From contig CABSRC010000059.1 of assembly GCA_902480035.1 (NCBI GenBank), positions 1-10,104 of the forward strand: DNA of 10,104 nucleotides, read 5' to 3'. Both the position numbers and the translations under genes were made by a program. This DNA comes from an uncultured Streptococcus sp. (lineage in GTDB: Bacteria > Bacillota > Bacilli > Lactobacillales > Streptococcaceae). The notes below the pieces were generated by a model. That model saw only the letters and a list, made by a program, of their open reading frames with translations. It was not told where the DNA came from and searched no databases. Shown in pieces: positions 6,197 through 10,104 of this stretch; positions within the stretch are counted from its first letter, which is position 1, and each line of letters starts with the position of its first letter.

Positions 6197-6205
6197 TGTT
6201 ATAAT
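6197..6205 (+). promoter_or_regulatory. Extended -10 promoter predicting a leaderless transcript
   Basis: TGTTATAAT (6197-6205) is a perfect TGn plus TATAAT. With normal spacing transcription begins at 6212, the A of the ATG of the downstream gene. There is no Shine-Dalgarno between the -10 and the ATG (bases GGTTCT). Confidence 0.7.
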
Positions 6206-6211
6206 GGTTCT

Positions 6212-7141
6212 ATGAAAAATATTATTATTACAGCAACAGCAGAGAGTGTTGAGCAAGCGCAAGCCCTGATTGATGCAGGGGTTGACCGAATCTATGTCGG
6301 TGAAAAAGACTACGGATTACGATTGCCTCAAACTTTAAGCTATGACGAAATAAATCGAATTGCCCAACTGGTCCATGCTGCTGGCAAAGAATTGACAGTA
6401 GCTGTAAATGCACTCATGCACCAATCGATGATGGATTCAATCAAGCCTTTCCTAGATTTTCTAAAGGAAATTCAGGCTGATTATATTACTGTCGGAGATG
6501 CGGGCGTTTTTTATGTCTTGAAACGAGATGGCTATCCATTCAAAACGATATACGATGCCTCAACCATGGTCACTTCTAGCCGCCAGATCAATTTCTGGGG
6601 AAAACAAGCAGGTGCTTCTGAGGCTGTTTTGGCTCGTGAGATTCCATCTGCCGAATTATTCGTAATGGCTGAGAATCTTCAGATTCCAGCAGAAGTATTG
6701 GTCTATGGTGCTAGCATTATTCACCATTCGAAACGACCTCTTCTTCAGAATTATTACAACTTCATCAAGACAGAGGACTCTGTGACCAAAGATCGCGATC
6801 TGTTCTTAGCAGAACCAGGAGATCCAAATTCTCACTATTCGGTTTACGAAGACAAACATGGAACCCATATCTTCTCAAATAATGACTTGAATATGATGAC
6901 CAAATTGTCTGAGTTGGTAGAACATGGCTTTGATCATTGGAAACTCGATGGTGTCTACTGTCCGGGTGAAAACTTTGTCAAGATTACAGAGTACTTTGTC
7001 AAGGCCCGTGATTTGATTCAAAATGGAACATTTACACAGGATCAAGCCTATCTGTTTGATGAAGAAATCCGCAAATTACATCCAGCTAATCGTGGTTTGG
7101 ATACTGGTTTCTATGATTATGAACCAGATCGTGTAAAATAA
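6212..7141 (+). CDS. trhP1: U32-family protein, TrhP1/YrrN-like (tRNA wobble uridine hydroxylation partner)
   Basis: This 309-residue cytoplasmic protein of the peptidase U32 family begins IIITATAESVEQAQALIDAG and continues VDRIYVGEKDYGLRLP, the TIM-barrel N-terminus of YrrN-type proteins. In B. subtilis YrrN (TrhP1) and YrrO (TrhP2) are needed for prephenate-dependent hydroxylation of U34 in tRNA to ho5U. Here the region equivalent to the U32 cysteine signature reads EVLVYGASIIHHSKRP (161-176) and has no cysteine; the only cysteine is C250. It therefore probably cannot hold the Fe-S cluster alone and acts with the second protein. Length is normal for YrrN. The ATG at 6212 has no Shine-Dalgarno, but homology and the absence of any other in-frame start nearby support it. 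The role is inferred from family and pairing. Confidence 0.85.
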   Translation: MKNIIITATAESVEQAQALIDAGVDRIYVGEKDYGLRLPQTLSYDEINRIAQLVHAAGKELTVAVNALMHQSMMDSIKPFLDFLKEIQADYITVGDAGVFYVLKRDGYPFKTIYDASTMVTSSRQINFWGKQAGASEAVLAREIPSAELFVMAENLQIPAEVLVYGASIIHHSKRPLLQNYYNFIKTEDSVTKDRDLFLAEPGDPNSHYSVYEDKHGTHIFSNNDLNMMTKLSELVEHGFDHWKLDGVYCPGENFVKITEYFVKARDLIQNGTFTQDQAYLFDEEIRKLHPANRGLDTGFYDYEPDRVK

Positions 7142-7154
7142 CAAATAATACTAG

Positions 7155-7200
7155 GGCTTCTTCGTTTGTGAGTTTTCCTTTTTCAGGGAACGAAGAGGCT
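7155..7200 (+). other. Hairpin between the two U32 genes
   Basis: GGCTTCTTCGTT (7155-7166) pairs with AACGAAGAGGCT (7189-7200) over 12 bases with two G-T pairs, enclosing a 22-base pyrimidine-rich loop. No T-tract follows on either strand, so it is not a standard terminator. It may be a partial attenuator, processing site or stabilising hairpin that sets the ratio of the two proteins. Confidence 0.5.
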
Positions 7201-7237
7201 ATTCATCATATCGACAATCTTGTAAATTGGAGAAAAC

Positions 7238-8524
7238 ATGACAAATACAAAAAAACGTCCAGAGGTTTTAGTACCTGCTGGAACATTAGAAAAATTAAAA
7301 GTTGCCGTTAATTATGGGGCAGACGCTGTGTTCGTTGGTGGACAAGCCTATGGTTTGCGTAGCCGTGCCGGAAACTTCACCATGGATGAGCTTCGTGAAG
7401 GAATTGAGTATGCGCATGCCCGTGGAGTGGATGTGCACGTCGCTTCAAACATGGTGACCCATGAAGGAAATGAACAAGGGGCTGGTGAGTGGTTCCGTGA
7501 ATTGCGGGATATGGGCCTTGATGCCGTAATCGTTTCAGACCCGGCCTTGATTGAAATCTGTGCAACCTATGCACCTGGACTCAATATTCACTTGTCTACG
7601 CAAGCTTCTGCAACCAATGTGGAGACCTTCCATTTCTGGAAAGAATATGGCTTGACCCGTGTCGTCTTGGCCCGTGAGGTATCCATGGAAGAGTTGGCAG
7701 AGATCCGTAAGCGTACTGATCTTGAGATCGAAGCTTTCGTTCATGGAGCCATGTGTATTTCCTATTCCGGACGTTGTACCCTTTCTAACCACATGTCTGA
7801 CCGGGATGCCAACCGTGGTGGCTGTTCTCAATCTTGTCGTTGGAAATACGATCTCTACGATATGCCATTTGGCCAAGAACGCAAGAGTATCAAAGGGCAA
7901 GTCCCAGAAGAATACTCTATGTCAGCCGTGGACATGTGTATGATCGAAAATATTCCAGACATGATTGATAATGGGGTTGATAGCTTGAAGATCGAAGGTC
8001 GGATGAAATCTGTCCATTACGTATCAACAGTTGCCAACTGTTACAAGGCAGCTTGTGATGCCTATATGGAAAGCCCAGAAGCCTTTTATGCCATCAAGGA
8101 TGATTTGATCAATGAATTGTGGAAAGTCGCTCAACGTGAATTAGCAACTGGATTCTACTACCAAACACCGACTGAAAATGAACAATTGTTTGGGGCACGT
8201 CGTAAGATTCCTCAATACAAATTTGTAGGAGAAGTGGTGGACTTTGATCCATCTACCATGACAGCGACGATTCGCCAACGAAATGTCATCAATGAAGGCG
8301 ACCAAGTGGAATTCTACGGACCAGGCTTCCGTCATTTTGAATGCCAGATCCAAGACTTGCATGATAAGGATGGAGTGAAGATTGATCGCGCACCAAATCC
8401 GATGGAACTTCTTACGATCACCGTTCCACAAGAAGTCAAGCCAGGAGATATGATTCGTTCTTGCCAGGAAGGTTTAATCAATCTCTACTCAAAAGATGGG
8501 GCAAGTAAAACTGTTCGAGTATAA
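7238..8524 (+). CDS. trhP2: U32-family protein, TrhP2/YrrO-like (tRNA 5-hydroxyuridine synthesis)
   Basis: This 428-residue protein carries the full U32 signature, EAFVHGAMCISYSGRCTLS (165-183), with C173 and C180. Further cysteines at 196 and 200 (GGCSQSC) and 234 (VDMC) lie in the region that holds the Fe-S ligands in YegQ/TrhP-type enzymes. A barrel domain with LVPAGTLEKLKVAVNYGADA at the N-terminus precedes it, and a C-terminal beta-rich domain (about 330-425, including VGEVVDFDPSTMTATIRQRN) follows. It was historically called a collagenase-like peptidase, but the known role of YrrO is prephenate-dependent hydroxylation of tRNA U34. GGAG at 7227-7230 supports the ATG at 7238. It lies 96 bases behind the first U32 gene and is probably in the same transcript. 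Its former terminator was split by the IS insertion 17 bases past the stop. Confidence 0.9.
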   Translation: MTNTKKRPEVLVPAGTLEKLKVAVNYGADAVFVGGQAYGLRSRAGNFTMDELREGIEYAHARGVDVHVASNMVTHEGNEQGAGEWFRELRDMGLDAVIVSDPALIEICATYAPGLNIHLSTQASATNVETFHFWKEYGLTRVVLAREVSMEELAEIRKRTDLEIEAFVHGAMCISYSGRCTLSNHMSDRDANRGGCSQSCRWKYDLYDMPFGQERKSIKGQVPEEYSMSAVDMCMIENIPDMIDNGVDSLKIEGRMKSVHYVSTVANCYKAACDAYMESPEAFYAIKDDLINELWKVAQRELATGFYYQTPTENEQLFGARRKIPQYKFVGEVVDFDPSTMTATIRQRNVINEGDQVEFYGPGFRHFECQIQDLHDKDGVKIDRAPNPMELLTITVPQEVKPGDMIRSCQEGLINLYSKDGASKTVRV

Positions 8525-8526
8525 CA

Positions 8527-8541
8527 AAAAAAGAGAGGGTT
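8527..8541 (+). terminator. Left half of a bidirectional terminator split by the IS
   Basis: AAAAAA then GAGAGG (8533-8538) and GTT (8539-8541) form the left arm and half-loop. The matching CCTCTC and TTTTT lie beyond the IS at 9984-9995. Removing the IS and one GTT restores GAGAGG-GTTAAA-CCTCTC flanked by an A-run and a T-run, a classic bidirectional terminator between convergent genes. Confidence 0.8.
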
Positions 8542-8566
8542 TGAACCGCACCCCAAAAGTTAGACA
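8542..8566 (+). repeat. Left terminal inverted repeat of the IS
   Basis: TGAACCGCACCCC followed by AAAAGTTAGACA. It departs from the TGTACTG start seen at the right end at bases 3 and 6. Confidence 0.85.
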
Positions 8567-8594
8567 GAAAAAATCTAACTTTTGGGGTGTTTTT
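8549..8594 (+). terminator. Hairpin at the IS left end blocking read-through into the transposase
   Basis: CACCCCAAAAGTTAGA (8549-8564) and TCTAACTTTTGGGGTG (8574-8589) are perfect 16-bp complements with a 9-base loop, followed by TTTTT (8590-8594). The left arm is the terminal inverted repeat itself. The hairpin fits an intrinsic terminator, and it would also sequester the only Shine-Dalgarno-like bases (GGGG, 8584-8587) of ORFA in any transcript entering from outside. Confidence 0.8.
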
Positions 8595-8597
8595 ATT

Positions 8598-9113
8598 ATG
8601 AAATTGACATATAAGGATAAGGTTCAGATCTATGAACTTAGAAAACAAGGGCGAAGCTTCAAAGAGCTTTCAAATATATTCGGGATAAATATTCCTAATC
8701 TTAGGTACATGATTAAATTGATTGATCGTTACGGTATAGAGTTCGTCAAAAAGGGGAAGAATCGCTATTATTCTCCTAAATTAAAACGAGAAATCATTGA
8801 TAAAGTTCTGCTTGAAGGTCGTTCACAAATAAGGGTGTCTCTAGATTATGCTCTCCCAAACCAAGGAATGCTTCCAAATTGGCTGGCACAATACAAGAAA
8901 AATGGGTATACTATTGTTGAGAAAACAAGAGGGAGAGCACCTAAAATGGGACGCAAGCCAAAGAAAAAACCTGAAGAAATGACAGAGTTAGAACGTCTTC
9001 AAGCAGAAAATGAATACCTGAGAGCGGAGAATGCTGTTCTAAAAAAGTTGAGAGAACTCCGATTGAAGGAGGAAAAAGAGCAAGAAGAAAAACGGAAATT
9101 GTTCAAGGATTAG
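8598..9113 (+). CDS. IS3-family transposase ORFA (helix-turn-helix protein)
   Basis: This 171-residue basic protein binds the IS ends. It has an N-terminal helix-turn-helix (about 1-50, ELRKQGRSFKELSNIFGI then NLRYMI), a second helical domain (60-105), a basic linker (RGRAPKMGRKPKKKP, 111-125) and a leucine-zipper-like coiled coil (129-156, ELERLQAENEYLRAENAVLKK). The start at 8598 is preferred over one at 8496, because the longer frame would read through the end of the upstream gene and across the IS border. The best ribosome binding site (GGGG, 8584) lies in the left-end hairpin. The slippery site lies in codons 149-150, and the ORFA stop is TAG at 9111. Confidence 0.9.
   Translation: MKLTYKDKVQIYELRKQGRSFKELSNIFGINIPNLRYMIKLIDRYGIEFVKKGKNRYYSPKLKREIIDKVLLEGRSQIRVSLDYALPNQGMLPNWLAQYKKNGYTIVEKTRGRAPKMGRKPKKKPEEMTELERLQAENEYLRAENAVLKKLRELRLKEEKEQEEKRKLFKD
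9041..9047 (+). promoter_or_regulatory. Programmed -1 frameshift site A AAA AAG
   Basis: The heptamer is in phase with ORFA (codons AAA 9042-9044 and AAG 9045-9047). The -1 frame is open from 9014 through 9946, so slippage joins ORFA to ORFB. An AAGGAGG at 9066-9072 and a short CTCC...GGAG hairpin just downstream could modulate it. A poorer second candidate is AGAAAAAC at 9086-9093, which lies about 13 bases after that Shine-Dalgarno-like sequence. Confidence 0.75.
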
Positions 9114-9946
9114 TAACAGAGTTTTCTTTAGATATCCTTCTAAAGATTATTAAGCTTGCCCGTTCAACTTATTATTATCACTTAAAACAGCTGGATCAAA
9201 GCGATAAGGATGATCAAGTTAAAGCTGAAATTCAGTTAATTTATACTGAGCATAAAGGAAATTACGGCTATCGTCGCATGACTCTAGAATTACGAAATCG
9301 TGGCTTCGTAGTGAACCATAAGAAGGTGCAGCGTCTTATGAAAGTACTTGGTTTAACGGCTCGAATTCGCCGTAAACGGAAGTATTCTTCATACCAAGGA
9401 GAGGTTGGCAAGAAAGCAGATAACCTTATTCAACGTCAATTTGAAGCAACCAAACCAATGCAAAAGTGCTACACAGATGTGACAGAATTTGCCATTCCAG
9501 CAAGCAGCCAAAAGCTTTATTTATCACCAGTTTTAGATGGCTTTAACAGCGAAGTTATCTCCTACAATCTTTCTACTTCGCCGAACTTAGTACAAATGAA
9601 AGCTATGCTAGAACAAGCCTTTACAGCGAACCATTATGAAAATACAATTCTCCATAGTGACCAAGGATGGCAATACCAACACGATTTCTATCATCATTTT
9701 TTAAAGAATAAGGGAATCCAACCATCTATGTCACGTAAGGGAAATAGCCCAGATAACGGTATGATGGAATCTTTCTTTGGCATTCTTAAGTCTGAAATGT
9801 TTTATGGTTATGAGAATACGTTTCAGTCACTTGAGCACTTGGAACAAGCTATTGTCGACTATATTGATTACTACAACAACAAACGAATTAAGGTAAAACT
9901 AAAAGGACTTAGTCCTGTACAATACAGAACTAAATCCTTTGATTAA
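9047..9946 (+). CDS. IS3-family transposase ORFB (DDE integrase), made by -1 frameshifting
   Basis: This is the catalytic half of the transposase, in the -1 frame relative to ORFA and given here from the first codon after the slippery site. No ATG, GTG or TTG occurs in this frame before ATG 9278. That ATG would cut off the conserved HTH_21-type region (KLARSTYYYHLKQL, IYTEHKGNYGYRRMTLEL), so ORFB is most likely expressed only as an ORFAB fusion. The integrase core has the DDE triad: D in TDVTEF (codon 9476), D in LHSDQG (9659) and E in NGMMESFFGILK (9767). There are 35 residues between the second D and E, and a lysine seven after E, as in IS150-group enzymes. The frame is uninterrupted to TAA 9944-9946. 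Confidence 0.9.
   Translation, partial: VERTPIEGGKRARRKTEIVQGLVTEFSLDILLKIIKLARSTYYYHLKQLDQSDKDDQVKAEIQLIYTEHKGNYGYRRMTLELRNRGFVVNHKKVQRLMKVLGLTARIRRKRKYSSYQGEVGKKADNLIQRQFEATKPMQKCYTDVTEFAIPASSQKLYLSPVLDGFNSEVISYNLSTSPNLVQMKAMLEQAFTANHYENTILHSDQGWQYQHDFYHHFLKNKGIQPSMSRKGNSPDNGMMESFFGILKSEMFYGYENTFQSLEHLEQAIVDYIDYYNNKRIKVKLKGLSPVQYRTKSFD
9902..9940 (-). terminator. Minus-strand hairpin at the IS right end
   Basis: Bases 9902-9919 and 9923-9940 form an 18-bp stem with a 3-base loop inside the ORFB 3' end. The two non-Watson-Crick positions are C-A mismatches on the plus strand but G-U pairs in minus-strand RNA. The minus-strand transcript then runs into UUUUAGUUUUA. This fits a terminator that stops transcription entering the IS from the right, though the U-run is interrupted. 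Confidence 0.55.
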
Positions 9947-9952
9947 ATTAAT

Positions 9953-9977
9953 TGTCTAACTTTTTGGGGTCAGTACA
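9953..9977 (-). repeat. Right terminal inverted repeat of the IS
   Basis: On the minus strand it reads TGTACTGACCCC followed by AAAAAGTTAGACA. The TGTACTG end matches the usual IS150-group terminus and is followed outside by the GTT target duplication. Confidence 0.85.
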
Positions 9978-9995
9978 GTTAAACCTCTCCTTTTT
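9978..9995 (-). terminator. Right half of the bidirectional terminator split by the IS
   Basis: GTT (target duplicate), AAA, CCTCTC (9984-9989) and TTTTT (9991-9995) pair with the left half at 8527-8541. On the minus strand this arm encodes the last codons of the convergent gene (GGA GAG GTT TAA). Confidence 0.75.
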
Positions 9996-10104
9996 GTTGG
10001 GCGATGCGAATATTATTGGGGACCAAACTGATTTTCTGGATCTCAGAAATCCGAATAATCGTGGACATACTCTTTTTAAAATTTTTCACGATCAGTTGTC
10101 GGCG
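9979..10104 (-). CDS. 3' end of a convergent gene, function unknown (partial)
   Basis: On the minus strand a frame is open from the window edge to TAA at 9981-9979 and gives 41 residues, running from RRQLIVKNFKKSM and ending NIRIAQQKGEV. The alternating hydrophobic pattern (STIIRISEIQKISLV) suggests beta strands, but I do not recognise the family. The stop codon overlaps the GTT target duplication. The TAA is kept after the insertion, so the protein is probably unchanged while its terminator was split. Support comes from the unbroken frame and from a terminator placed exactly at its end. Confidence 0.6.
   Translation of the reverse strand, partial: RRQLIVKNFKKSMSTIIRISEIQKISLVPNNIRIAQQKGEV

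Larger units (their letters stand above)
8542..9977 (+). mobile_element. IS3-family (IS150-group) insertion sequence, 1436 bp, apparently intact
   Basis: The element is bounded by imperfect 25-base inverted repeats beginning TG: left TGAACCGCACCCC...GTTAGACA (8542-8566), right (9953-9977, reverse strand) TGTACTGACCCC...GTTAGACA, 20 of 25 bases identical. A 3-bp duplication GTT flanks it (8539-8541 and 9978-9980), as expected for the IS150 group. It encodes ORFA and ORFB overlapping in the -1 frame with an A AAA AAG slippery site and a complete DDE motif. Both frames are free of breaks, so it may still be active. It resembles IS861-type streptococcal elements, but I cannot name it without a database. 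Confidence 0.92.

Noticed and set aside
7377..7900. Long minus-strand frames opposite the second U32 gene
   Set aside because: They lie wholly antisense to a strongly conserved coding gene, have no ribosome binding site and encode composition typical of antisense shadows.
8496..8597. Longer N-terminus for ORFA starting at 8496
   Set aside because: It would begin inside the upstream U32 gene and cross the IS border and the left inverted repeat. Typical IS150-group ORFA proteins begin at MKLTY, here at 8598.
9278..9946. ORFB as an independent protein from ATG 9278
   Set aside because: This start would remove the conserved HTH_21-type N-terminal region that is encoded upstream in the same open frame; frameshift fusion is the known mode in this family.
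1..10104. CRISPR arrays, tRNA, rRNA genes, prophage genes or defence operons
   Set aside because: No regularly spaced repeats, cloverleaf-like sequences, rRNA segments or recognisable phage or defence proteins were seen on either strand.

Overview
The window is chromosomal DNA from a low-GC Gram-positive coccus, almost certainly a Streptococcus of the oral (mitis/sanguinis-like) type. The evidence is the gene order tex - sprT-like - pspC - membrane protein - hprK - lgt - DUF948 - YtxH, a probable Streptococcus-restricted DUF3270 protein, AGGAG-type ribosome binding sites and TGnTATAAT extended -10 promoters. I cannot assign a species from sequence alone.

Layout. (1) 1-2019: the 3' part of tex, overlapping a SprT-like zinc protein gene. 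(2) 2040-2823: a two-gene envelope-stress-like unit (PspC-domain protein plus small membrane protein). Its promoter lies inside a perfect 16-bp inverted repeat and it ends in an intrinsic terminator. (3) 2867-5504: an operon hprK-lgt-DUF948-ytxH, linking HPr(Ser) phosphorylation/carbon catabolite control, lipoprotein lipidation and two small envelope-associated proteins. (4) 5504-5688: a 185-bp structured element with 20-bp terminal inverted repeats that also acts as the operon terminator. (5) 5767-6082: a minus-strand DUF3270-like membrane protein gene with its own terminator. (6) 6109-6205: a divergent AT-rich intergenic region with a perfect WalR/VicR-type box (TGTTAC-N5-TGTTAC) and a promoter placed so that the next gene would be leaderless. 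(7) 6212-8524: two U32-family genes matching the YrrN/YrrO (TrhP1/TrhP2) pair that makes 5-hydroxyuridine at the tRNA wobble position. Only the second carries the cysteine-rich signature. (8) 8542-9977: an apparently intact 1436-bp IS3-family (IS150-group) element with a 3-bp GTT target duplication, ORFA/ORFB joined by an A AAA AAG slippery site, a complete DDE triad, and terminator hairpins facing incoming transcription at both ends. (9) 9979-10104: the 3' end of a convergent minus-strand gene of unknown function.

Most of the window is conserved core genome and I do not see a large undescribed system. The less ordinary parts are regulatory or mobile: the operator-like palindrome at the pspC promoter, the structured repeat at 5504-5688, the leaderless start and WalR-type box upstream of the first U32 gene, and the IS, which sits in the loop of what was a shared bidirectional terminator and supplies a replacement terminator on each side.
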